A stretch of 53,494 nucleotides of DNA from an uncultured Lactobacillus sp. (GCF_945290125.1 NZ_CALYQV010000006.1:1-53494); one strand, 5' to 3'; positions 9,660-18,424 are shown, counted from the stretch's first letter. The notes: generated from the letters alone by a model not told the origin. Translations and numbers: made by a program.

Positions 9660-10985
9660 TTATTGCAATTCTGGCCAGTATTGTTTATTAGCCTCATATA
9701 ACTCATCCAAAACCTTTTTACCTACATGGTAATCTGGAATGGTCTTATTGAGGACAACTGCTTCCAAAGCAACTTGATATGAGCCAGATAGCGCTGCATC
9801 CACAGTTCGTTTCTCGTAAGCTTTTTGCAATTCCATTAGTCCTTTATGGAAAGTTGGGATCTTACCAATACTAATGGTTTCTGCACCCATACTGCCAATG
9901 TATGCTGGCACTTCTACTACGGCATCAGTATCAAAATTAGATATTGCACCATTGTTCTTTTGGTTAACGGTGAAACGTTCGTGGGTATTATGAATAATTG
10001 CGTTGGCAATATCAACAATGTAGTTGCCGTGAACGCCGGAGTTAAGTGAAGAACCTTTAGCTGTGCCGGCTTTTAAAACCCGCCGACATTCTGTGAAGAT
10101 TCTCTTTTCACGTCCCTGCATTACCCAGTCACCACGTGTGAAGTTAGCATCCGATTCAGCCATCATTACATCAGGCATCAGGTAATACTGCAGGTAGCAG
10201 TTAGGGAAATATTCAGGAAAGCGCTTGAAAATAGTAATCATGCGCTTGTATGTATCAATCCAGTACTGGTCATCAAGAGTTTCGTCATTCCATTGAGCAA
10301 GGGTATCAATCTTGCCAGACTGAACGTCCTCACGCAGTTGTGGCAATAGATCCTTACCGGTCTCATCAATCATCGACGTCCACCAACCAAAGTGATTCAT
10401 GCCAAAGTATTTGAAAGTAATATCTTTTAAATCCTTGTGGAAGTATTGTGCGATTGCACCCTCAATTGAAATTGGCATATCACAGATACAAATTACCTTT
10501 GCTTCAGGAAATTCCCGGTAAATTGCCTCTGACAAAATTGCTTCTGGGTTAGTGTAATTTAAAATCCATGCATCAGGACAAATCTGCTTAACCTTCTTAA
10601 TGATAGCGATAATATCCGGTATTACCCTCATTGCAAAAGAAAAGCCGCCAAGTCCACAAGTTTCCTGACCAATAACGCCATTGCGAATACAAATTTTTTC
10701 ATCAATAGCCCGTTGTTTGTTCAGACCCGGACGAATCTGCATGAATAAAAAGTTTGCATCTTGTAGAGCTTCTTCTAGGTTAGTCGTGTAAGAAACATGA
10801 ACCGGTGAGCCTGTTTCTTCGTAATACATTTTGGTGTACTGCCCTAAAAGAGACACTCTTTCTTCATCAATATCATAAAGAACTAGCTGGTTCATATCTA
10901 AGTCAGCAGATCGTTGACGTAAAACTTCCAAGATACTTGGTGACTGGGTTGATCCGCCACCAATGATTACGAATTTATTTGCCAT
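9660..10985 (-). CDS. glvA: 6-phospho-alpha-glucosidase, glycoside hydrolase family 4
   Basis: A 441-residue GH4 enzyme. The N-terminal Rossmann motif 'IIGGGSTQSPSIL' binds NAD+, and 'NYTNPEAI' and 'MNHFGWW' are family hallmarks. Cys168 in 'CDMP' and His198 in 'MNHFGWW' are the expected Mn2+ ligands. The 'CDMP' form is characteristic of the alpha-specific members (GlvA/MalH) and differs from the 'CN(V/I)P' of 6-phospho-beta-glucosidases such as ChbF. The reaction is NAD/Mn-dependent cleavage of maltose-6'-phosphate or related alpha-glucoside phosphates to glucose and glucose-6-phosphate in the cytoplasm. It is the third gene of an operon after chbG-like and PTS genes, 18 bases behind the PTS gene, which supplies the phosphorylated substrate. 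Confidence 0.88.
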   Translation of the reverse strand: MANKFVIIGGGSTQSPSILEVLRQRSADLDMNQLVLYDIDEERVSLLGQYTKMYYEETGSPVHVSYTTNLEEALQDANFLFMQIRPGLNKQRAIDEKICIRNGVIGQETCGLGGFSFAMRVIPDIIAIIKKVKQICPDAWILNYTNPEAILSEAIYREFPEAKVICICDMPISIEGAIAQYFHKDLKDITFKYFGMNHFGWWTSMIDETGKDLLPQLREDVQSGKIDTLAQWNDETLDDQYWIDTYKRMITIFKRFPEYFPNCYLQYYLMPDVMMAESDANFTRGDWVMQGREKRIFTECRRVLKAGTAKGSSLNSGVHGNYIVDIANAIIHNTHERFTVNQKNNGAISNFDTDAVVEVPAYIGSMGAETISIGKIPTFHKGLMELQKAYEKRTVDAALSGSYQVALEAVVLNKTIPDYHVGKKVLDELYEANKQYWPELQ

Positions 10986-11003
10986 TTCAATAATCCTCCT
11001 AAA

Positions 11004-12632
11004 TTACTTTCCACTTTGTGATGGGTGTTTTTTCAGATAATCAAGATATTCATCAACTTTATCATGAATACTTTCTACATCAACTCCAAATACTATTTGG
11101 ATATTATGACCATCTTGCATTACGCCTTTAGTACCTGTCTTATGTTTCAACAGATCCATATCTAATTTATTTGTATCTTTAACGTCAACGCGAAGCCGAG
11201 TATAACAATTAATCATTTCATCAATGTTTTCTGGACCACCTAGACCAGCTACAATATTTTTAGTTTGATTATCAAATTTTGCAGTATCTGCAGTTTCTGC
11301 TCCACTGCCAGTTTGAGCAAGTTCTTCTTCTGCCTGCTCAACAGATTCATCTTCACTTTCTGCACCATTAAGGAGTGTCTCGTCAGCGTTAGCACGTCCA
11401 ATAGTTGGAATGTTGAAGCGTTTGATCATAAAGACGAAGACAAAATATTCAAGTAAACCGGTGACAACAAACATTATTGGGATGAGATACTGGTGTCCCA
11501 GCCTTGCTGGAAAGGCAAAACTGTTAATAATCATATTAATACCGGTATCAAACTGAATATCGATACCAACTATATTTGTCAAAAATAGACTAATCCCGTA
11601 AACAACTGAGTGAGCTAGCCATAGTAATGGTGATAAGAACAGGAACATAAATTCCAAAGGCTCAGTAACACCTGCTAAGAAGGCAGTAGTAACAGTTGGA
11701 ATTAAAATAGCCGCAACTTTTTGCCTATTCTTTGGTTCTGACATCTTCCAGAAAGCAAAAGCAATACCGATTGGTAACGAAATTGAACCAAAATTAGACA
11801 GATAACCAATGGATTGGTGCATTGCAGTAATATGACTAGGGTTGCCTAGCTCGGCTAACCAAATGTTAAACGCACCAGTGTACAGCTTGCCGGCAATTCT
11901 GGCAGTACCACCAAGTGGAGTGTAGAACAAAGGCATCCATAAGAAGTGGTGCAGTCCAACTGGTAAAAGCATACGGTTTAAAAAGCCATAGAAGAAGAAC
12001 CCAATGGAGCCCGTAGTTGACATTACCTTAACAATATTTTCAATAACCCAGTTAACTGCAGGCCAAACATAAGTAATAGCAATTGCAAACAGAATTGTGA
12101 CAAATACTAAAATAATGTAAACGGATTTTGTTCCTGCATATGGTGATAAATATTTATGGAGCTTAATATTTCCCCATTTATTTACCATCCAGCCCACTAG
12201 GATTCCTAAAATAATTCCGAGAAAAACTCCCATATCAGTGACTTGGATACCGAAAACCATGTTTTGACCAGTACCAAATAGTCCTTGAGAATTTGGCTTA
12301 GCCAAACGGTGGGTTAATTGCAGCCATGAATTGTTGGCGAACAAAAAGATTAAATAAGTAACGATACCTAAAATTGCGGCATCAGTTTTATATTTAGGTT
12401 TAGCCAAAGCCGTAGCTATACCCACACAGAAAATACAACTTAATTGCCCGATCATACCGCTTGACAGGATATTGTAAATAAAATTACCAGTATCTTTCAA
12501 AATAGTCGGCATTAAGTCTAGCTTCAAAATGGCACAAACTGATAAGATAATACCAGTTACGGCCATAAACATAACGGGTTGAATTATTGCCCGTGAAAAA
12601 ACATTCGCGGACTTCATAAACTTACCCTTCAT
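11004..12632 (-). CDS. PTS system EIICB, alpha-glucoside/maltose (glucose superfamily) type
   Basis: This 542-residue protein has an N-terminal EIIC domain (about residues 1-400, ten or so membrane segments, with 'LPVGLHHFLWMP' and the 'GVTEPLEFMF' signature of the glucose-family EIIC). An acidic, Ala/Glu-rich linker (about 405-450) leads to a C-terminal EIIB domain in which 'NCYTRLRVDV' holds the phospho-accepting Cys476. No EIIA domain is fused or encoded nearby, so a shared EIIA must donate phosphate. The protein imports and phosphorylates an alpha-linked glucose disaccharide for the adjacent GH4 enzyme. AAGGAGG precedes the ATG. Substrate inference rests on the neighbouring alpha-type GH4. 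Confidence 0.85.
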   Translation of the reverse strand: MKGKFMKSANVFSRAIIQPVMFMAVTGIILSVCAILKLDLMPTILKDTGNFIYNILSSGMIGQLSCIFCVGIATALAKPKYKTDAAILGIVTYLIFLFANNSWLQLTHRLAKPNSQGLFGTGQNMVFGIQVTDMGVFLGIILGILVGWMVNKWGNIKLHKYLSPYAGTKSVYIILVFVTILFAIAITYVWPAVNWVIENIVKVMSTTGSIGFFFYGFLNRMLLPVGLHHFLWMPLFYTPLGGTARIAGKLYTGAFNIWLAELGNPSHITAMHQSIGYLSNFGSISLPIGIAFAFWKMSEPKNRQKVAAILIPTVTTAFLAGVTEPLEFMFLFLSPLLWLAHSVVYGISLFLTNIVGIDIQFDTGINMIINSFAFPARLGHQYLIPIMFVVTGLLEYFVFVFMIKRFNIPTIGRANADETLLNGAESEDESVEQAEEELAQTGSGAETADTAKFDNQTKNIVAGLGGPENIDEMINCYTRLRVDVKDTNKLDMDLLKHKTGTKGVMQDGHNIQIVFGVDVESIHDKVDEYLDYLKKHPSQSGK

Positions 12633-12657
12633 AATTTTGCCTCCTTACATTTTTTAT

Positions 12658-13443
12658 TTAAGAATTAGGATATGGAATCACTTCTACCTGATTTTCCTGC
12701 AGCTTCTTTTTAAAAGCCGAATCACAAAGAATTGTCACTTCTTTAATTCGGGGTATATTAAATGAAGAACCAAAGTAAAGTGTTTCATCCACAAATGCGG
12801 GATGAACCATAAACTCAGTTATTTGGTTATCCTGCAGACGGTCAAGAACAGCTTGTATTTCTGTTAAACATTGTTCTTGATCCGCATGATAAGATTTATC
12901 CAAACTGCGAATATGCGAGTAATTCATCAGATCATCAAAACCGGCAATTCCTCTTTGATAAGACAACTTAACTTGATCTTCGATACCGTAGCAATTTCTA
13001 ACCGGTAACTGATACTTATCAGAAATACGCTGAGTAAGAGCTAAGTTCTCAGAAAAAGAATGAACATGATGATGACTATCTAAATGAGTTAGCTTCATTC
13101 CTTTACTTATCAGGAAATCAACTTGTGCGCACCACTCACGGTAAATTTCTTCCGGGTCCATTTCACTGCGGTGTTTTTTATAACCAGCTAAATGGTAGAA
13201 TTCACCATTAGTATCAACCAGCGTTTTGGCATCCGTCATTGGTTTACCAGTCGTAATGTTAAGGTGACAACCAACTCCTAAGTCTTTGTTTTCATTTGCT
13301 AAATTGATTGCCTCTAAACAACCTGGCATATTTGCCATAAGCGTTGTAGAAGAAACCATCCCATCTTTATACGCTTTAATAACTCCTCGATTTACGGCCA
13401 GTGAATAGCCAAAATCATCGGCATTAATAACAACTTGCTTCAT
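12658..13443 (-). CDS. chbG: ChbG/YdjC-family carbohydrate deacetylase
   Basis: A 261-residue protein with the family metal site: 'NADDFG' (Asp9/Asp10), 'CHLN' (His60) and 'HLDSHHHVH' (His124-His128). ChbG of E. coli removes an N-acetyl group from phosphorylated chitobiose before the GH4 enzyme ChbF acts. Here it is the first gene of an operon with a PTS permease and a GH4 enzyme, the same three functions, but the GH4 is of the alpha type. The physiological substrate is therefore unclear: an N-acetylated or O-acetylated alpha-disaccharide phosphate is possible. The start ATG has AAAGGTG upstream, and the leader holds the shared regulatory region with the divergent RpiR gene. Confidence 0.85.
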   Translation of the reverse strand: MKQVVINADDFGYSLAVNRGVIKAYKDGMVSSTTLMANMPGCLEAINLANENKDLGVGCHLNITTGKPMTDAKTLVDTNGEFYHLAGYKKHRSEMDPEEIYREWCAQVDFLISKGMKLTHLDSHHHVHSFSENLALTQRISDKYQLPVRNCYGIEDQVKLSYQRGIAGFDDLMNYSHIRSLDKSYHADQEQCLTEIQAVLDRLQDNQITEFMVHPAFVDETLYFGSSFNIPRIKEVTILCDSAFKKKLQENQVEVIPYPNS

Positions 13444-13466
13444 TCACACACACCTTTCAAATCATT

Positions 13467-13525
13467 TAAAACGCTTTCTTTAAACAAAGTTAATATAGTA
13501 TAATGAAAGGGCAATAACAACAAAA
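13467..13525 (-). promoter_or_regulatory. Promoter and cre-like site of the chbG-PTS-GH4 operon
   Basis: On the minus strand a -10 TATACT (13497-13502) lies 15 bases from a TTGTTG -35-like hexamer (13518-13523), a suboptimal spacing. Just downstream, 13467-13482 reads like a catabolite-responsive element (ttaaaacgctttctt; one mismatch to the CcpA consensus WTGNAANCGNWNNCW). A cre between start site and gene fits CcpA repression in glucose. A plus-strand TATAAT (13499-13504) overlaps, so the divergent regulator may share this region. Confidence 0.5.
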
Positions 13526-13543
13526 CACACAAATTATGGTGTG

Positions 13544-13575
13544 ATTTTCAAAATAGGAAAATATTTTCAAAATAG
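13544..13575. promoter_or_regulatory. Repeated operator-like motif upstream of the RpiR gene
   Basis: The 13-mer attttcaaaatag occurs twice, at 13544-13556 and 13563-13575, 19 bases apart. Between them sits a perfect palindrome, gaaaatattttc (13557-13568). GAAAW(n)TTTC palindromes are typical binding sites of RpiR-family regulators. The position, 17-48 bases before the regulator start and upstream of the operon promoter, fits autoregulation plus control of the divergent operon. Confidence 0.5.
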
Positions 13576-13591
13576 CAAGGTAGTGTGTTAA

Positions 13592-14305
13592 ATGACAAAA
13601 ATCTTTCAAATTGACCGTTTGTTCCCTAATAATCATTTGCGTCATCAAGATATTAAAGTGATTGAGTCGATTATTGACTCCATCATCACCAACGATAGCT
13701 TAGACATTCGCTACATAGCTAAGAAAAATTATCTGTCAACTGCTTCAATCAGCAGGCTAGTAAAGAGGGCAGGTTTTGCTAACTTTAAAGAATTTATCTT
13801 TTTCCTTTCTTCCCGTTACAAAACTCAGCCGCTAAGGACCTTTGCCAACCTGCCATTTGTCCACTGTAATTTAAACGCTGAGGTAGTTGCTGATTTCTTC
13901 AATAAAATTAAGCTGGAAAAAAGAACTTATTTATTTGGTGAGGGCTTTTGCAAAATTCTAGTAAATTACACTTATCGCAAATTATTGCTTAAAAAAATTT
14001 ATGGTGTAGACTTGGATGGCGTTGAAATCTCAATTGCATCTGATCAATCGCCTCATACTTTGATTACGTTCTCACAATCTGGAGAAAATAAAAATGGTTT
14101 GATCAAAATTGCAGGTTGTAAGAAAGATGGCGGCGATATTATTACGATCACTGCTACACCACACAGCACTTATGCCAACATTGGTGATTTAGCTTTTGTC
14201 GTAGAAAGTGGCAGCGGTGTGCCCGATCCTGAGAACACCAGCCTAAACTATTTTTATGGTAATACTATTAATTTAATTGAAAATATTGTTAGTCAGTATT
14301 TATAA
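13592..14305 (+). CDS. RpiR/MurR-family transcriptional regulator (HTH + SIS)
   Basis: A 237-residue regulator. The N-terminal 75 residues carry a helix-turn-helix of RpiR type ('IRYIAKKNYLSTASISRLVKRAGF', here about residues 46-69). The C-terminal part is a degenerate SIS domain ('FGEGFCKIL', 'LITFSQSGEN') that would sense a phosphosugar. It is divergent from, and presumably controls, the ChbG-PTS-GH4 operon. RpiR proteins act as repressors or activators; which applies cannot be read from sequence. The start has AAGGTAG nine bases upstream. Confidence 0.85.
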   Translation: MTKIFQIDRLFPNNHLRHQDIKVIESIIDSIITNDSLDIRYIAKKNYLSTASISRLVKRAGFANFKEFIFFLSSRYKTQPLRTFANLPFVHCNLNAEVVADFFNKIKLEKRTYLFGEGFCKILVNYTYRKLLLKKIYGVDLDGVEISIASDQSPHTLITFSQSGENKNGLIKIAGCKKDGGDIITITATPHSTYANIGDLAFVVESGSGVPDPENTSLNYFYGNTINLIENIVSQYL

Positions 14306-14466
14306 TTAATTACAAAAAATAATAAATTTATGTATGATATTTATTTTTGCTTTTAGTATCAATGACTTTAACTTAGTTTTCTTAGAATTAAGCTAATTTT
14401 TCACAAAGATTAATTATAATCCGACTGGTAAAGAATATATTTGCTTAAATATTTAATTATAGAAAA

Positions 14467-14513
14467 AAGCGCTCCAATAATTAGATTATCTATCTAACTA
14501 TTCTGGAGCACTT
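14467..14513 (-). terminator. Minus-strand terminator-like hairpin
   Basis: Arms 14467-14476 and 14504-14513 (gcgctcca / tggagcac) pair with one mismatch across a 27-base loop that is itself self-complementary (agattatctatctaact). On the minus strand it ends in six T. It is 165 bases past pepN, so it may end a longer pepN transcript or a small RNA. Confidence 0.55.
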
Positions 14514-14586
14514 CACTTACCCTAGATTGAGAGCGCCATATTGCAAAGTCTTATTTTTAAGAAATTTGCATATCAATATGAGCATA

Positions 14587-14636
14587 AAGAAGCTGGTAAT
14601 TATGCTTTTAAACATTAATTTACCAGCTTCTTTTTT
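14587..14636 (+). terminator. Strong terminator between rpiR and pepN
   Basis: Perfect 13-base arms (aagaagctggtaa at 14587-14599 and its complement at 14620-14632) followed by six T on the plus strand. It is 45 bases downstream of the pepN stop on the other strand, so it may work in both directions. Confidence 0.75.
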
Positions 14637-14676
14637 AACACTTATTAATATGACATTAAAAATTAAACAATTTTAG

Positions 14677-17208
14677 TTATAAAGCTGCCTTAACAGCTTG
14701 ATTGACAGCATCCTTTTCAGCATTAATCACGTCAACCTTGGACTCGATATTCTTGGTATCCATTCTGATCTCACGACCAAAACCCGGCTGATCAACCTTT
14801 GGCTCAAAGAATTCTTTGAATTCTTCCAATCTCTTTTCAGTATGGAAAATGTTTGAAGCCACAGTAATATAAGTGGTAAATTCCATATCACCACCGACTG
14901 TTTTTTCCAGCCATGACCATTGGTCCCGTAACCAGTCCCAAGCAAATTGTTCGCCTTTTGGATTAGCTAAGACATTCGCAAACCAAGAACGCAAATCTTG
15001 TGGCTTAACGACTGCAGCATTTTCAAAATTCTCAATAAGTTCCTTGATTTCAGCGGGATCCTTGGTGTTGGTAATACCAGCAGTAAGATCGTCCTTATAG
15101 TTAGGATCGATGGCAGCTTGATATTCTTTCAGCAAACGATCAACTAGACCCGCTTTATTATAGTTTTTAACTTCATTCATTAAAACATACGGTCTAACTG
15201 AAGCATCAATTTCGTTTAAGTTTTGATCGTGCTCAGTAAAAATTTGGTGACCATCTTTTATCACAGCAGAATTATCGGCATACAACGACAAAGCTATTTC
15301 TAATGGACGAATTCTCTTATCATCATCTGTATCGGAAGCTTGTGCCTGCCAGCCCAACCGTTCGACTTGCTTTTGGGTCAATTTATTAACGAATGCCTTT
15401 AAATCTTTTTCTGCAGGTGAATTCGGAATAACAAATTTACGCAATGAACGAACACTGGAAGATAACGCACTAATGACAATATATGACTTAGAATCTGCAA
15501 ATTTTGGCAGTAACGGGACAATCTCAGCGTATGAAATTTGTTTACTTTCTGCTAAAAGTCCCAAGTCTTGCAGTAATTGTAATTGATCAACCGGCTTCAA
15601 CTTAGTAAATTCAGCCATAACATCATTCATTAAGGTTTCATCATAATTAACAATGAAGTGCGAACTATTGCCTACATTTACACGTAAAGCGTGACCGGCA
15701 GCACTGCGCAACTCTTGATAATCTCCTAGATCCAGTTCTCTTTCAGACATAATTTGTGGTGCCTTAAAGTTTGCATTCAATGGAATAGCCCACTTACGTC
15801 CAACATCTTTGCCTTCACCAATGAAGAATTGCTTTTGGCTCAAAATCAAGTGACCAGCTGAGTTTACTTTGGCGGAAACTACTGGGTAACCCGGTTGATC
15901 AAGCCAAGTATGCATGATCTTGCCAATATCTAAATCAGTAGCAGTTGAAAGGGCGTTCCATAAATCATCACCGGTGGCGTTGCCATAATGGTGTTGCTCA
16001 AAGTAATACTTAAGTCCCTTACGCAAAGCATCATCTCCTAAGAGTGCCCGTACCATAACCAGCATCCTTGAACCTTTAGCGTAAACAATTGCACTATCAA
16101 AAATTGAATCAATATCAGCTGGATGTTCCACATCAACGTGAACGGATTGGACACCATCAGTGGCATCACGTTTTAAAGCTGCTGGTACTTCCGAAATTTG
16201 GTAAAGATTATCCCAAACATGCCAGTTTGGCTCTAAAGCATCAACTGAAACATATTCCATCATGTTGGCAAAACTTTCATTGAGCCACAAATCGTCCCAC
16301 CACTTCATAGTAACTAAGTCGCCAAACCATTGGTGCGCCAATTCGTGAGCGATAACCGTTGCCACATAAGCTTTTTGGTACGGTGTTGCATTATCAGGAT
16401 CAAGCAAAATTGCGACTTCACGGTATGTGACTAGTCCCCAGTTTTCCATTGCTCCGGCAGAAAAGTCAGACAGCGCTAATTGCCAAGAATGTGGCAGCGG
16501 GTACTTGGTTTGGTAAAATTCTTCGTAAAATTCAATTGCCCGTTTTGCGATATCCAAAGCAAAGTCTAATTCCTTAGCTTGATGTGCTTTAGTCGCAAAA
16601 ACTCCCACTTGAACGCCGTCTTTGGTTTCGGTAAGCTTTGATTGTAATTCACCAAAGGAAAAGGCAATCAAGTAGCTGGACATTCTAACGGTTTGTTCGA
16701 AGTAGTGAACGCCATCTTCAACTTTAACTTCCGGCATGTTGGCAATCGTAGTTTCACCTTCATGCTCATCATACTTAAGTGCTAAAGAAAAAGTAGCTTT
16801 GGCTTCCGGTTCATCAACACATGGGAAAGCCTGACGTGCAGCTGTTGTTTCAAATTGAGTACCGATAATCTGTTTTTGCACACCATCAACTTGATAGTAT
16901 GACGGATAAATTCCCATCATAGAATCAGTCAGCGGTGCCGAATACTTAATCTCAACTGTGACTTTGCCGGTCTGACCCAGTTCGATTTCAATTGCTTCTT
17001 TTTCGTCATTTACAGTGAACGGTACTTTTTTACCTTCACTTGTTACTGAAGCAATCTTCATATACTTCTGATTAATTAAAATAGTATCCTCAATTGCTTC
17101 ACCGGTAATTGTCGAAGTACCATTAATACTTTTCTGCTCCCGATTGATGTCTATGAATAAATCATAGTGTTCAGGGTGAAAAGTTTCATAAAAATGTTTA
17201 GCAGCCAT
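14677..17208 (-). CDS. pepN: Aminopeptidase N (M1 family zinc metallopeptidase)
   Basis: An 843-residue M1 aminopeptidase, the usual PepN length in lactobacilli. The exopeptidase motif 'GAMEN' is at residues 252-256. The zinc site is 'HELAH' (288-292) with the third ligand Glu311 in 'WLNESFA'. The C-terminal ERAP1-like helical domain follows. The protein has no signal peptide. It is the cytosolic general aminopeptidase that releases N-terminal residues from peptides imported by oligopeptide transporters, a core part of proteolysis in lactic acid bacteria. TAGGAGG precedes the ATG. Its reading frame is intact. Confidence 0.97.
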   Translation of the reverse strand: MAAKHFYETFHPEHYDLFIDINREQKSINGTSTITGEAIEDTILINQKYMKIASVTSEGKKVPFTVNDEKEAIEIELGQTGKVTVEIKYSAPLTDSMMGIYPSYYQVDGVQKQIIGTQFETTAARQAFPCVDEPEAKATFSLALKYDEHEGETTIANMPEVKVEDGVHYFEQTVRMSSYLIAFSFGELQSKLTETKDGVQVGVFATKAHQAKELDFALDIAKRAIEFYEEFYQTKYPLPHSWQLALSDFSAGAMENWGLVTYREVAILLDPDNATPYQKAYVATVIAHELAHQWFGDLVTMKWWDDLWLNESFANMMEYVSVDALEPNWHVWDNLYQISEVPAALKRDATDGVQSVHVDVEHPADIDSIFDSAIVYAKGSRMLVMVRALLGDDALRKGLKYYFEQHHYGNATGDDLWNALSTATDLDIGKIMHTWLDQPGYPVVSAKVNSAGHLILSQKQFFIGEGKDVGRKWAIPLNANFKAPQIMSERELDLGDYQELRSAAGHALRVNVGNSSHFIVNYDETLMNDVMAEFTKLKPVDQLQLLQDLGLLAESKQISYAEIVPLLPKFADSKSYIVISALSSSVRSLRKFVIPNSPAEKDLKAFVNKLTQKQVERLGWQAQASDTDDDKRIRPLEIALSLYADNSAVIKDGHQIFTEHDQNLNEIDASVRPYVLMNEVKNYNKAGLVDRLLKEYQAAIDPNYKDDLTAGITNTKDPAEIKELIENFENAAVVKPQDLRSWFANVLANPKGEQFAWDWLRDQWSWLEKTVGGDMEFTTYITVASNIFHTEKRLEEFKEFFEPKVDQPGFGREIRMDTKNIESKVDVINAEKDAVNQAVKAAL

Positions 17209-17448
17209 ATTTACCTCCTAAAATACTAATTACTACCAATTTTAACAGACATAAATAAAAATGACATTAAAACATTCATGTAAGTAATAATTGGCTTTAT
17301 CAAAATAAATTTTTTCAAAACTAGTAGAATTATTAAATTTTTAAAAAATTTTGTAAGAGTTGCGTGTTATTTCTGTAACAACAATGACACATTGACTGTG
17401 TACTATTATCCATAGAATTAATACAGTTAATTGTGGGGATTGAATATA

Positions 17449-17802
17449 TTGAAGAAAAGTAAAAGTTTAATACTTAAGTTAATTACAGCACTGGCGCTAT
17501 CATTTAGTTTCGTCACTGCTTTGGAAACTACTAATAATAATTCATGTACGCAAACAGTACAGGCTGCCAAGATGTCAAAAGCAGAACGTGCAGCCAAGAG
17601 ATGGATTGCAATGCGTGAATCGGGTGGTAATTATTACGCACGTAATGGTGTTTGTTATGGCAAATACCAATTAAACATTGCTTACCTAAACGGCAATTAT
17701 TCTAAAAAGAATCAAGAAAGAACCGCTGACAGATATGTTTACGGTCGTTATGGTTCATGGGTTAACGCTAAGAACTTTTGGTTAGCCCACCACTGGTATT
17801 AA
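17449..17802 (+). CDS. Small secreted Apf-like (aggregation-promoting factor C-terminal domain) protein
   Basis: A 117-residue precursor if started at the TTG at 17449 (GGGGAT seven bases upstream). The frame is open slightly further upstream, but MKKSKSLILKLITALALSFS is a clear signal peptide, with cleavage probable after 'TVQA'. The mature part, about 75 residues, is almost only the conserved Apf C-terminal domain: 'RWIAMRESGGNY', 'GKYQLN.AYLNG', 'NQERTADRYV..RYGSW..AKNFW' and a terminal '..HHWY'. This fold is related to lysozyme/resuscitation-promoting transglycosylases. The usual long Ala/Gln-rich central region of Apf1/Apf2 is absent, so it is a minimal form. It is probably exported and wall-associated. 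A terminator follows. Confidence 0.8.
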   Translation: MKKSKSLILKLITALALSFSFVTALETTNNNSCTQTVQAAKMSKAERAAKRWIAMRESGGNYYARNGVCYGKYQLNIAYLNGNYSKKNQERTADRYVYGRYGSWVNAKNFWLAHHWY

Positions 17803-17831
17803 TAAGTATCTCTTTAATGCACTATCCCATT

Positions 17832-17871
17832 AAAAAACGCAGCCTGACTAATTTGTTAGGTTGCGTTTTTG
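17832..17871 (+). terminator. Terminator of the Apf-like gene
   Basis: Arms 17833-17845 and 17858-17870 (aaaaacgcagcct / aggttgcgttttt) pair with one G-T-type mismatch and run into T. It also lies just downstream of the opposing ASCH-domain gene (ends 17894). Confidence 0.8.
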
Positions 17872-17893
17872 TTTGAAACAATTTCTTTTAAAG

Positions 17894-18424
17894 TTACTTA
17901 TTCTCTTCAACTATTTGCCTAACTTTTGCATACCGCTCATCCCATTTATTAATGATTAAGTTATCGTATTTCTGTTTTAATAAAAAGTCGAGCAAGTCCT
18001 TTTTATCAGGTCGATCTAAAAACAAATATTTTTGTGGAACAACGATTTCAGGCATAACTGCTCGCAAATGTTTGAGAGAAATTTTTTTAATAGCACATGA
18101 GTTTAAAATAGGGATAATGCAGCCATCATCTTTAGGCATAAAATAGTCATATATTTCTCCATAATCGTCTTTTTGAATTTCTTGGCCTATCTGAGCTAAA
18201 GTAGCAGCATTACTGCGAATCAAAGGAGCACATTTGATAAATAGTTGTATTCCACCATTACTGCCGGTAGTATAAACAAAAGCCTGAAAACTATCTTTAA
18301 AAAAACTCTTGCGGTATTCAATTATTTTTTGTCCCGTTACAATTTCTTTTACGTATTCCTCATGCAGAGATAATAATAAAGTAGGTAAAAACGGATCATA
18401 AACTTCATCTTTTATTGTACACAT
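17894..18424 (-). CDS. ASCH-domain protein
   Basis: A 176-residue protein when started at the ATG at 18424; a TTG two codons upstream gives the same protein. 'LLLSLHEEYVKEIVTGQKIIEYRKSFF' (about residues 14-40) is the N-terminal strand-helix signature of ASCH/PUA-like domains, in which Glu-Tyr-Arg ends the first helix. ASCH proteins are thought to bind RNA or modified nucleosides; a few are amidohydrolases of acetylated cytidine. The remaining sequence ('DDYGEIYDYFMPKDDGC...') looks like the long form common in Lactobacillales. The ribosome binding site is weak. No partner gene is adjacent. Confidence 0.6.
   Translation of the reverse strand: MCTIKDEVYDPFLPTLLLSLHEEYVKEIVTGQKIIEYRKSFFKDSFQAFVYTTGSNGGIQLFIKCAPLIRSNAATLAQIGQEIQKDDYGEIYDYFMPKDDGCIIPILNSCAIKKISLKHLRAVMPEIVVPQKYLFLDRPDKKDLLDFLLKQKYDNLIINKWDERYAKVRQIVEENK

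Larger units (their letters stand above)
14306..14676. other. Gene-free stretch with two strong hairpins
   Basis: No reading frame of substance is seen in these 371 bases between the convergent RpiR and pepN genes. Two hairpins are present. The one at 14467-14513 has ten-base arms, one mismatch and a T run on the minus strand. The one at 14587-14632 has perfect 13-base arms and a plus-strand T run. They may be terminators for the two flanking genes read from opposite sides, or could bracket a small minus-strand RNA. Confidence 0.5.

Noticed and set aside
17335..17400. WalR-type box upstream of the Apf-like gene
   Set aside because: Two TGTWA-like hexamers occur, but the spacing is seven bases or three, not five.
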